Assembly: GCF_000001735.4 (NCBI RefSeq)
Contig: NC_003071.7
Location: forward strand, 2,677,001 to 2,741,000
Length of the DNA stretch: 64,000 bases
Source of the DNA: Arabidopsis thaliana
Taxonomy: Eukaryota; Streptophyta; Magnoliopsida; Brassicales; Brassicaceae
Direction: 5' to 3'
Shown here: in pieces, positions 45,905-55,888 of the stretch
How positions within the stretch are numbered: the first letter of the stretch is position 1
Layout of the letters: every line of letters begins with the position of its first letter
Notes under the pieces: generated by a model
Told to the model about the DNA's origin: nothing
What the model saw: the letters and a program-made list of their open reading frames with translations, nothing else
The model's database searches: none
Made by a program: the position numbers and the translations under genes

Positions 45905-46560
45905 TTTGTAAACAATAAAACCCTAACGACACCTGTAGATCATGAAGGTGCGCAAGGAGTACATACGACACATGTCTTCCCGTCGACGGGTTGTAGTTTT
46001 TGCACCCATCCCTTGGCAATTCCATGCTAAGATCCTCATGGGTTAGTATGGGGGGGAATAGGTGACCCCAGCGTAACAAACGAACCAGAAACTTTGGTCT
46101 TTGTAACCAAGAAAGCTCCATTACGAGAAGCCAAATCAGCCCGTCTAGAAGACCCCCGCTTTAGTGAGCCGGACTTATTTGCCAACCTCTTACTTGGGGA
46201 CCTTCCTTTCAAGTGATGAAACTTCGTTGTAACTAGATTAATTAGAAGGCCCAAATTGATTTGGGCCTTGCGTGAATGAGCCTCAGTTCTTTTCTTCTTC
46301 GGCTCTTTGGGCTCCTTTTTTGACGATCCAGTCGAGACAGAGGCGCTTGTTGGAGGAACCGTAGTAGTAATAATCTGAGAAGCCTGCTGAGCTTTCACAG
46401 CCTAATAGTTCACCACCGGAATCGCGACCGAAATCGACGACAGTGTCAGATCTAGCGACCCTTTACACAACTCAATCGTGCACTCCGGTAGACAATCCTG
46501 AAGTTCTTCCCCCAAAAGGTCATCGTCTTCAAAGTATTGTGCATTGGTCTTTGTCTATTT
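45905..46560 (-). pseudogene. LINE 1 ORF1 remnant and start of ORF2 endonuclease
   Basis: ORF2 starts on the minus strand with ATG near 46039. The typical endonuclease opening RILAWNCQGMG is followed by about 40 residues up to the solo LTR junction. Upstream (46398-46036) is a Lys/Ser-rich basic stretch like the C-terminal tail of plant LINE ORF1 proteins. An acidic stretch around EDDDLLGEEL (46535-46500) precedes it. The DUF4283 and zinc-knuckle parts expected of ORF1 are missing, and a stop near 46403 interrupts. Confidence 0.75.
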
Positions 46561-46987
46561 GACATTGAACCAGCTTGGTCTTTCTCTCTTTAACATTGTC
46601 AGAAGAAAGCAAAGAAACAGAAAGCAAGAAAATCGACTTAGCTTGAAGCTAGAATGATTAGAACGCAAGCACTGCTTATGCAGGAATTATCTTCAAAAGA
46701 AAACAAAGAGCCTATGGTTCTCATTTAGGAATTGAACTCCTGAGACAGAAATCCGAAACAGAGAAAAAAGCAGAGCCGAGAGGGAGTAAAGAGAGAATAG
46801 AAGTCCAACAGTAGGAAGAAAGACATTGGAACAGTGCCGCAAAGAAGATGGTTCCAGACCGGGGAGAGGTAATTCTTTCCTAAAATTGCTAAAAAGAGTT
46901 TTTGGATCTATTTTTTTTTTAAACCATTAGCTGTCTTTAGTTATTTTGGGACTCCGTGCATGGGAGAGAAAGAGCGTATCCTTTTTA
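46561..46987 (-). other. LINE 1 5' leader
   Basis: This is a CT-rich minus-strand leader (CTTTCTCTCCC, TTCTATTCTCTCTTTACTCC) from the 5' duplication boundary to the ORF1 remnant. It has no long open frame. A short A-run is at 46910-46920. Confidence 0.65.
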
Positions 46988-47003
46988 TTCCCACTTGCTT
47001 TCT
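46988..47003. repeat. Target-site duplication of LINE 1, right copy
   Basis: Identical over 16 bp to 21704-21719, and directly outside the LINE 5' end. Confidence 0.92.
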
Positions 47004-47625
47004 CTAACCGAAAAAAGTTCGTTACAAATGAAATGCCTTTAGAGTTATATACTTATATCCAAGCATTGACACTCTTAGCAATTAAAAACTGTTTAAATTA
47101 ATAAAACTCAAAACAATTTTAAACTCTATGAACTTGAGAAAGATGATTATATGAACCAAATCAAATATTATAATATATAGTTTTGGTTTCTTGACAAATT
47201 TATAGAAGATCAAATTTTAAGAGAATGGTCAAAGTTTTCACAAATATTTATCTAAATTACACTCAAATGTATGTATTAAATAATTACAGATTTACATTAA
47301 ATAAAAGTTTTTGCACCATATGGCAAATAGCAACATTAGTTTTTGGTTAAATTTTGAATGAATTTACTATTTATTTATTTGTTATGTAATGGTACATTTA
47401 ATAGGATTTTGAGTTTAAAATTTAATTCTGTTAATAGTTTATTTAATAAATACGACGGCTTACATACTTCCAAAATCTTAAAAACGTTTTCATATGTTTA
47501 TTGGCATTTATTTGCATAAAAAATGAACGACACACCAATATTTTATTTCGACAAGCCAATATAATAGAAAGAATTATTGTTAAAACGGGCACATTTTTTA
47601 AAACAATCGGCACTAGATTCAATAA
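47004..47625. other. AT-rich spacer, nothing recognised
   Basis: No coding region or element boundary is visible. The sequence is very AT-rich and adjoins the abrupt 3' truncation of LINE 2. Confidence 0.5.
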
Positions 47626-48705
47626 CATAAATGTTATTCAGAGCTCTTCTTCCTTTTGCAGCGGCATGGAAGAAGCCAGTGTTTTTGTCACCAAGAGCAA
47701 GCCAGAGATTGCGGCTTCTTTGTTTTCAGAAAGCTTCTTCTTTTTGGTAAGCCAATAACAAATTTTTATTTATCAGATCAATCTCTTCTTGGGGAGTTGT
47801 ATTACTAGTCATTGCCTCTTCTAGCTGATCCCTTAAGGTGAGGATCTCTTTTTGACTATTGAGATGTTGGTTTTTACTCCAAGTAATGTTAGCTAGCCTG
47901 CAGGACAGTAATCTTTGGTCCACAGACGCAGATCGAGTTGAGGTCCAAGTCTCCAACACAATGTCTTTGATTTCACTGATATCCTTTAAGCGTCGGTCAT
48001 ATCTGAAGATAACCTTTTTTCTCTTCTTTTTCGGGTCAAAGGAGATGACAAGAGGACGGTGATCAGAACCCTCAACCCGGAGATACTCGCTGCGACCTAA
48101 AGGATATGCCAAAATCTAGTCATTGTTTGCCATTACCCTATCAAGCCTGCACCTAACTAGGCGAGTGTGTCGTTGCCCTCTCCAAGATAGGTAATTGCCA
48201 GTATGTTTTAAATCATATAGATCACATGCAAGTCTGAAAAGGATCCTTCAGGTCTTGGGGGTCCTCCAACTTTCTCAGAGCTGTGGATGATGTCATTGAA
48301 GTCACTAGTGAGGATCCATGGAGAATCCCTAGAACTAGCCAGTTCTTGTAATTGAAACCAGACTGCAACTCTCTTTGTTCAATCTGGTTTCCCATATAGA
48401 AAGGTTGAGAAAAATGATTGACCCTTAGCTTTGATCTTTGTGTCTATGTAGTGTTGACATGATGAGATAATTTCAACTTTCACACTATTTTTCCAGAACA
48501 GGGCTAACCCACCAGCTCCTTGGGAATGAGGTGGTTCAAGATGGTGAGTAGAGTAATCAAGGTCATGGAGCAGTTGGAGTACATTATGAGAGGTGTTTTT
48601 CATCTCCATGAGAAAGAACACGTCAGGGAAAACCGATTTACGGATTCCCAATATTATGTGGACTGTCATGGGGTTCCCCAACCCACAACAGTTCCAGCTC
48701 ACCAT
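47626..48705 (-). pseudogene. LINE 2 ORF2, endonuclease and start of RT region
   Basis: ATG at 48705 begins the endonuclease (VSWNCCGLGNP), followed by a GAGGLALFW region. After stops and frame changes near 48380-48110 comes the C-terminal endonuclease motif VEGSDHRPLVISF (48112 onward). A helical linker leads to ALGDKNTGFFHAA, the usual lead-in to plant LINE reverse transcriptases. The reverse transcriptase itself is absent. Confidence 0.85.
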
Positions 48706-48766
48706 TTTTAAAGAAGCGAGGTTGGCAGACTCAGAAAATCCGTCTTCTTTTTCCTACTTGCAGGGA

Positions 48767-50484
48767 TTAATTTGATTTTTGGGTTAGAGGAGGAGGAAGG
48801 TCCATTAGTAGTCTATAGAGGGTCAGATGAAGAAGTTCTGGTAGAGGTGCTCTACTTTGACTTGGAGTGGCCTGACTTTTGGTTGGTTTTTGGTTCATGG
48901 TGCTTCTTAGGAGAACCTTGAGCGAAGTTTCTCTTCTATGATTTTGAGTCCAAAAGCTTTTTAGCAGATCTTTGAACTTGTTTTTGAATAGGAGGTCTGC
49001 CTCGTCCTCTTTTGATGGGTGCAGTAAGCTGTGTTGATGGAACCTCAGCCGGAATGCAGGGTGAGGACTGGAGGTCATCATGAGAAATAGCTGCCAAGTT
49101 ACTGGTAGAGGCAAGAAGCTTTGATGCAGCTGTGACAATGCCGTCTGCTGTGGTTTCCATCATGTTTAGTGATTCACTCTAGGCAACTCTGATTTTTCTG
49201 GCCGCACTTTCGTCTGGATCAGGGCAATAAATATATTGAATAGTGACGTCCTGCAGCTCAGTCAAGACCTGGTCCCTTATAGGGAGGGGTGCAGAGGGGT
49301 CAATGGGTTCAGGGAGAAGAGGCCGCTTTGTAACTCAGTTTCCTCTAAAGGAGGAGGAGTAGGGGGATCAGAACTTGGTAAATTTCTCTCTAGAGGTGGT
49401 CTCCTCGCTCTGGAAGAGTCAGAAGTTGCTGCCTGAAAACCCGTTGAGGAGTTTGATTTTTCTCTCCATTGGAGATTTTGGTGAGTTGACAGTCTTGGTT
49501 CCCTCCTGGTGAGTTGAGGTGAAGCGATGTGAGAGCTTCTTGTACCTTCATTGTATCTTCCCGCATTTAATCTATGTTCAGTCCTCCCTGACCCAGGGAA
49601 TCTGGTTTCTGAGATTGAATGAGACCTGTCATCCCGAGGAGACGCTTTCCTTTTATTAGAGTTGGCCACTTGGTGAGGGTGGATTCTCCGTCCAGAGTGT
49701 GAGGGGAGACTTTGGGGCTACAAAGTTGTCAGCTGGAGTGTAGTAGTTTCTTGAGTTGGACTGTGACACTGGTAGAGAAGCAACAGGTAAAGGGTTGGAT
49801 GTTTTGGTGCTTACAGGGGCCGACTGCACTCTAGGACAGTTTTTCTTCTCATGTGATAATCTTTGACAATGTAGACAGTGATTCTTCAGATTTTTGTAGT
49901 CTAAGTAGACCACAGCTTCACCCCCATTAGGGAAGTCAACAATTGTCTCCTTGATTAGGGGTTGCAGGCCGTCTAGGAGGACTTTTATTTTGACAGAAGA
50001 AGAGGTTATTTCCTTTGTCATAACTTCACCAAGTTCCTCTCTTATGGCTTGTAGCATTTTCGGCTTCCAAAAATGCTTAGGGAGGCCTTGGAGTTCAATC
50101 CAGAAAGAGATCAGAGAGGGGAATGAGGGTGAGATAATTGGTTCCCATTTCTGCAAAATCACCATCCATTGGTCAAAATGGTATGGTCTGTTATCAACGA
50201 CCTGTTGGAGATCCTCACGGAAGTCGAACTTGAGTTGAAAGACTCCTTGTCCTAGATCTGATCCAATGGCTTTACCTTTAAGAGTCCAAGGATTAGAGAG
50301 AAACAAGAATAAAGCCCAAAGTCTTTGTCCAGATTGGTTGGTTAAGCGCCCTATTAGGGTTAGAGCATTCTCCTCAACAAGATCTGAGGTATCTAGATTT
50401 GGGGCTCGATTCTTTTACGGGGAAGGGGTGAGTAACCTCTCTCAATTCTTTGCCTTTTTGGTGATATGGTATGCGGTTCTCCAT
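48767..50484 (-). pseudogene. LINE 2 ORF1 (DUF4283 plus zinc knuckle)
   Basis: ATG at 50484 starts the frame, which shifts by one base near 50410. A DUF4283 domain (50306 to about 49930; FWIELQGLPKHFWKPKML) and a CX2CX4HX4C zinc knuckle (CLHCQRLSHEKKNC, near 49870) follow, as in plant L1 ORF1 nucleic-acid-binding proteins. After a stop at 49656 a Ser/Arg-rich tail continues in other frames to about 48767 (GRGRPPIQK, basic). Multiple lesions make it a pseudogene. Confidence 0.85.
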
Positions 50485-50815
50485 TGTAGCGAGTAATAAT
50501 GGTTTGTAGAGAAACTCAGTTTGAGGTTATATAGGGGCGGGTAGGAACAGATTTGAAACAGAGTTTAAAAACAGGGATTGAAAGATTTAAATATGTTTTG
50601 GTTAGTAAACAGGGATGGTTACCAACATTGAGTGAGGAGATCTTGTGACTTTAATGCAGGTTGAGCAAGGCGGATCAAAGTTTGTTGAAGAACATTGATG
50701 AACATCATCCCAGCAGAAGGAAGGATCCTCTAGATTTTGCCGTGATTTTTGAAGGGGACCAACGGATAAAGGAGGGAAAGCTAAGGAGATCCGGATAATA
50801 GCATGTTTCAAAAAT

Positions 50816-52380
50816 TCCTCTGGAGGAGTGCCTGGGAGGATTTTGATTTGCTATATGCATGTGTGTTTATTTCTTGTTTAAGTTTATTTTTATGGTATAA
50901 CATCAAGAGAACTATCACAAAGACTCAAAACAAAGTTATTTCTCTTATTTCTTTTGCTTTAATATTTGTCTTCCCTTGTTGTTGTAAGAATCTTATATTA
51001 CCTTTCTAAGCATAGAGTACTTTCAACGTATTATTAATATTGTTAACCATCAATCAACCAAAAATTATTTATGTAGAAAGAAATCAAAATATGAACAAAA
51101 CAAGTAAGGAATAATTTGCAAAACAATAGTAATTTATTAAAGACAACTTTCCAAAACAACAAAGGAGGACAACCCAATGAATGCTAAGGACAAATCAAAT
51201 TGATTAAAGTATGTATGAGTAAACTAAAATGGTGCTTTTCTATAGTGTTTTGTTAACCCAAAACTTCATTGATGATCCATTAGGGGACTTGACCATCCAC
51301 ATTTAAAGATCTTTATGTTTCATACAATGAAGATGGAAACGGAAAGAAATACAATAAACCAATACATTCAAAGATTGTACATTTACATCAATATACATAT
51401 ACTTAAGCTTCCTATGAGTATTGTAATAACAAACAAAATCCTAACACTTTGGATAACTATCAAATTTTGATAACACGGAACAAATACTAAATTAACACAA
51501 ATCAACCAATAGAGTGAAAGATTATCCATTTCTATCAATATGCATATAAATAAGCTTCCATTGAGTATTATAATCACATATTTCTGAGGTTTCAGTCGTA
51601 AACAGCTTCCATTGATACACTCCAAACTAAATGAACAAATTTGATTATCTTTTATTACATGGAAGAAAAGCTAAGCCTAGAGATAAGTAAGTAAATAAAG
51701 ATGGAAACTTTACCTCAAAGAACAAACATGAATTATATCCTTTAAGTTCAATGACGTCATTCAAAGTCGCGCCTTTGCTACTCTTACATTCAACTTTATT
51801 GTCCTTCTTACAGTGTGGTAGAAGTGAAACCATTTTCAACATCAAACTCCGATATCTTCACACAAAACACCCAAAAACAAAATCAATTTCAAACCCTAAA
51901 ATGAAATCAAAACAAAAAAAAAAAACAATTTTAAAAAAAAAATCAACCTCAAATTGATTCGACGAGAACAAGTAACCAAACCTCCTCTTTACTCTTGAAT
52001 CCAGATGAAGTCAAAGCTTTAGCTTTCTTCACTCTTATCTTCCCATCCCAAAATGGTCATTTTGGGTCTTTCCGGACACATCGCTTTTTTCACCTGTGGT
52101 GGAGCTACCATCTCGCTGTGCTTTCGCTTCTTCCATAAGTTTTGGCTTTTTCGCGAAGAGGCGTTGAAAAGTGAAATCAACGCAAAACAAAAGAGTAGTC
52201 TCTAAGGTTTTAGCAGAGACAAAACAGAGAAAAAAACGAATGGACCGGTTCATATTGGGCCTAAATTAACAACGGTAACGATGTGTAACCACTTCGTTGT
52301 TAGTCTTTGTTCTTCGCGATCCTTTGCAGCAACCGCTTAGTGAGAAAGAGAAAAATTTCCATTGTATTTTTAATTTAAAA
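50816..52380. other. AT-rich spacer with a possible small gene remnant
   Basis: Apart from the minus-strand candidate at 51690-52260 no element or gene was recognised. Confidence 0.45.
51690..52260 (-). pseudogene. Unrecognised short gene or gene fragment
   Basis: A minus-strand open stretch (52253-52035) encodes a hydrophobic N-terminus, then a hydrophilic part with MEEAKAQRDGSSTTGEKSD. A second stretch (51845-51690) encodes KKDNKVECKSSKGATLNDVI and ends at a GAG/GTAAAG donor-like site. Between them are long A/T homopolymers that could be an intron. I recognise no domain. It may be a captured or decayed host gene fragment, or chance. Confidence 0.25.
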
Positions 52381-52904
52381 TCTACACATATAAAAACAAG
52401 ACTAATATAACAAATGCATTGCTTAGATATATATAACTCTATAAAAACAAGACTAATGTAACAAATGCATTGCTTAGATATATATAACTCTATAAAAACA
52501 AGACTAATGTAACAAATGCATTGCTTAGATATATATAACTCTATAAATTAAACAAGACTAATGTAACAAATGCATTGCTTAGTGATAGTTAGTTTGGTCC
52601 ATTGTCCTATAATTTTTGGCATCCGACCGGTAACGTCCAAATCGTTTATATAACTGGTAGCGACATGAAAAAATAATGTAAAACTATACACAGATTACAA
52701 TAATGTAGAAATCAAAAGAGAAAACTAAATAATATGCGAATTTAATAAAAATAAAATCTTACACTTCTCCAGCTCTACAAGATTAGCAAATGACTAAGGT
52801 ATCCCCCCTTTAATCAAAGATTAGTAAAAGATTAGAAGTTACAATTACAGACTAACCAAACCCAAAGCAAACCACCCTTTGCAACGCGAGGGTCTCCTCC
52901 CTAG
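52381..52904 (+). mobile_element. Non-autonomous Helitron (AtREP-like), candidate
   Basis: It starts TCTACACATATAAAA after an A and ends CTAG before a T, so the insertion lies between A and T as in Helitrons. Just upstream of CTAG is a weak hairpin, ACCCT and AGGGT around a 10-base loop. No coding capacity is seen. The 5' part is expanded into four 51-bp tandem units. The weak hairpin keeps confidence moderate. Confidence 0.5.
52390..52590. repeat. 51-bp tandem repeat, four units
   Basis: Units at 52390-52440, 52441-52491, 52492-52542 and a partial fourth from 52543 share ACAAGACTAATGTAACAAAT and GCATTGCTTAGATATATATA. Units 2 and 3 look identical, so the expansion is recent. Confidence 0.95.
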
Positions 52905-53706
52905 TTGTATTTAAAGAGTTAAGATACGGTCAATTACGTTTTTTCAAAACAATAAACATGATGTTTAAAAAAATGAGGTTACCGTAAAATAATTTGATGT
53001 TAATCATATACTTGAAATTATAAAAAAGAACTTAAATAAAAATACAAAGTAAATCTCTAATATATTTTTCTCTTTTTGCTATGTTTAGATATTTATTTAA
53101 TAAAATGAAATTTAATTGAAGTTTAAGAGAAAAGATACATATGGAAAGCAGAGATGTCACATCTCAACTTCTCAATGCTTGTTTTTAGAGAAACTACAAC
53201 AATTAAAATTTATTTATTAAAATGATACTACAATAAGTTAATAATAATGTTAGTAATAGAAAAAGGAGAAACTAATCATAGGAAAATATGTCACATGTCA
53301 TTAAAAAAAAACTTTTATAATTTTAATTATTTTATCAGAAAATCAGGAAAAAACAAAAGGAATTTTATTGTCTATCAGAATTATTCGGAAAACAAATGTG
53401 CTAATTATAATGTTGTTGTTTCCTATATTTTTTAGTTTTCTAATCATTTTGAATTTTAATCCAAATTTGTTTTATTTCCTATATTTTATCTATTTCTAAT
53501 CATTTTAAATTTAATCACAAATTTGTTTTATTTACTAATAAACACATTGAATTTGGATCCATATGACAATAGACACATATCATAAGCCACTTATCAGCTT
53601 GTAGTAGCTTGTGTTTAGAGGTAACATTACTTTATTAGATAAGAAAAGATATTTTAATTTCGCAAAACTTTCGTTATCATATTTAAAATTATTTGGAAGA
53701 AAAAAT
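52905..53706. other. AT-rich spacer, nothing recognised
   Basis: No gene or element was seen. A direct repeat of TTTGTTTTATTTCCTATATTTT-like sequence occurs twice near 53420-53490. Confidence 0.5.
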
Positions 53707-54078
53707 GGGTTTTGTGCAAAGAACCCTTAAAGACGCCCATTTTTCAACTTTACCCTCCACGTCCAAAAAATGCAAACTAATCCTATGAAATCTAAAATAA
53801 TACGCAATATAGCTCATTTTTGCAATTTTACATATATTGTAAACGTTTTCATGATCATATACATTTATTTTTGAAAATTTTAAAGATATAGTTGAACTCT
53901 TCATCTTGAGGGATTTGATTGGATATATATAATTTATCAGAATTTAGATATTTGACAATAACAATAAAAGACTACATTGTGTATTATTTTGGATTTCATA
54001 GGATTATTTTCTATTGTTTGTACATGAAAGGTAAAGTTGCAAAAATGGACGACTCTTAGATTATTTTGCACAAAACCC
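53707..54078. mobile_element. MITE with long inverted repeats (MULE-like)
   Basis: The ends GGGTTTTGTGCAAA and TTTGCACAAAACCC are perfect inverted repeats over 14 bp, allowing small gaps. Imperfect pairing extends about 100 bp inward, including CCTATGAAATCTAAAATAAT at 53783 and its complement near 53980-54000. The flanks AAGAAAAAAT and AAAACAAAAT are similar over about 9-10 bp, which suits Mutator-like elements. No coding capacity. Confidence 0.75.
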
Positions 54079-55888
54079 AAAACAAAATGCTTGGAAAGAA
54101 AGAGTTATTTATAAAAAAAATAATTATTGTAGAATTATTTTCAAGCGCATCTGCCTTTATATTGAGCCCACGTATTAAGGCTTAAGGTTGGGCCTTGTAT
54201 TTTCTTTTATTGGTACGTAGTGTCACTGAATGTCTTTTTTGGTTTTTCCTCTATGACACTTTCTATTAGATTATGTGTAATGTAACTTGTAATGAATTTA
54301 AGGGCTGCTAACTTTTGTATATAAAGGCAGACCCATTTGAAGAAATGAAAACTTTGGCTTATGACCTTTTTCTAAGAAAAAAAGCTGAAGAACACTTAAA
54401 TTTTATATATTGTAAAATTAAGGATAAGAGGAGTTTTGAGGTCTTTTAGATTTTTTTTTTTTTTTTTAAGTTATGAGATCTAAAATTACTGTTAAATAGA
54501 AACTAAAATTATACATTAGAATAAAAAGTTAGTGTAATTAGGAAACTAATTCACTTTTTTTTCCCTTGATATTGACATCAAGCAAAACACATAAATAAGT
54601 TGACGAGTAAGAAACCAAGCGAACCAGGACTTAACTAATCAGGTGGAATCCAAATTGATCCAGCCAATCAGTCGGATCAACGTAAAGACCGACCTGGATT
54701 GTACCAAAATCAAGCGTAGTTATCTATCGAAGAATTCACTCAACAAGAAGACATCATCTTGAAGATGCATAGAAAATTTAACCATTTAAGAGAACTATCG
54801 AAAAATGTTGATGATTATGGAGCCAAACAACACAACAACCATAAAGGCCTACCCACCAAAACTTGTCACGAATGGCTCAAACACTCTGATTGAGCAAAAC
54901 CGTTATTTCCAACGGTATGAATTCACATGACTCCACACTCTTCTAAGTTCAGCTCTACAACTTACCACTTCTATTTAAGTGTTTGTTCGTGATAAATTTA
55001 TCGGCTTCCAGGTTTTGGGAAACATCCTCTATGAAAACCTTCTTATTTTCTAGTTTAGTACTCAAAGTTGAAGATTTATCAGCTTTCTATGCCTCTTTCT
55101 AACTGTCAAATATTTTTCGTTTTCAAAAATGAAGCAAAAATTTGCACAGTTCTTTTTACTGAAATAATTACTTATGTTATAACCGAAAATAATGAATTAA
55201 TTACTTCGATAGCATAAAAAAGTATTTTTATTTCTAAAATATAATACATTTTTTCAATTACTCATATGTTTTGAGCATTTGTATAATTACAATTAACACC
55301 CTTAATTAGTTTTTTTAATTAATAAATTTTTAATTTATTTTTAAGTAAAAATAATAAATAAAAAAATTGATTATCCATGTCATTAACACATATCACCAAT
55401 ATCACAATCTTCAAACTCACTTTATTTCCCCTTTTCTCTTTTTTTTTTGTCTCCAAATCCAAAAAATGCTTTTAGATCTAATAATCTCCAACTAACTTGG
55501 GTATTGAGCTAGATCTTCCTAGACCTTACACCCACAACGTTTGTCATAGGGTCCCAAATCAAAAGCTTCGTCAAATCAAAAGTCATCAAAAATCAAAACT
55601 CAAATCAAAGAGATCTATGTAATTTAACATGATTCGTTACAGGTTTGAGTTGAAATCAAGGATAGCTACTCTTTTACTTTGATTTTACATGTCTCGTTTA
55701 GTTTTCCTCTCAATCGATCTATTTGGCGATATTTCTACTTCTATCTATGTTTTGATTCATACGGTTTAGTCTTCCTCCTATGTATCCCTCTAACATATTC
55801 TTAAGTTTCTTAATTTGATTGTTTTTATTTGACCAACAAATTTTATATTGTCTTCCCTAAAAAAATGTTGCTTTCCGATCTATATTAT
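54079..55888. other. AT-rich spacer, no gene
   Basis: A segment at 54600-55130 is less AT-rich and has a TATA-like CTATTTAAG near 54971 with CA-rich flanks; it could be part of an old LTR, but I found no partner. The stretch 55180-55450 is very AT-rich. Confidence 0.4.

Larger units (their letters stand above)
21720..46987 (-). mobile_element. L1-type LINE 1, host of three nested insertions
   Basis: This is a non-LTR retrotransposon on the minus strand with 5' end near 46987 and an A-rich 3' tail at 21720-21740. It is bounded by a 16-bp target duplication. Its pieces are 45910-46987 (leader, ORF1 remnant, start of the endonuclease), 43795-44288 (rest of the endonuclease), 32970-35869 (RT and zinc-finger region) and 21720-22303 (RNase H and tail). 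Insertions are the solo LTR 44289-45904, CACTA copy 2 35870-43794 and the LTR retrotransposon 22309-32964. At each junction the reading frame continues once the insert and one duplication copy are discounted. Subtracting inserts leaves about 5.06 kb. ORF1 lacks the DUF4283 part, so an internal deletion is likely. Confidence 0.9.
47626..50815 (-). mobile_element. L1-type LINE 2, truncated at its 3' side
   Basis: This is a second minus-strand LINE of a different lineage from LINE 1. It has a leader (about 50815-50485), ORF1 and the endonuclease part of ORF2, but stops shortly after the start of the RT region (near 47626, after LALGDKNTGFFHAAAKGRRA). There is no poly-A tail and no recognisable target duplication, so the 3' part was probably removed by a later deletion. 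The 5' limit is approximate. Confidence 0.75.

Noticed and set aside
54600..55130. Possible LTR with a TATA-like CTATTTAAG
   Set aside because: No second copy, TG/CA ends or duplication could be identified.
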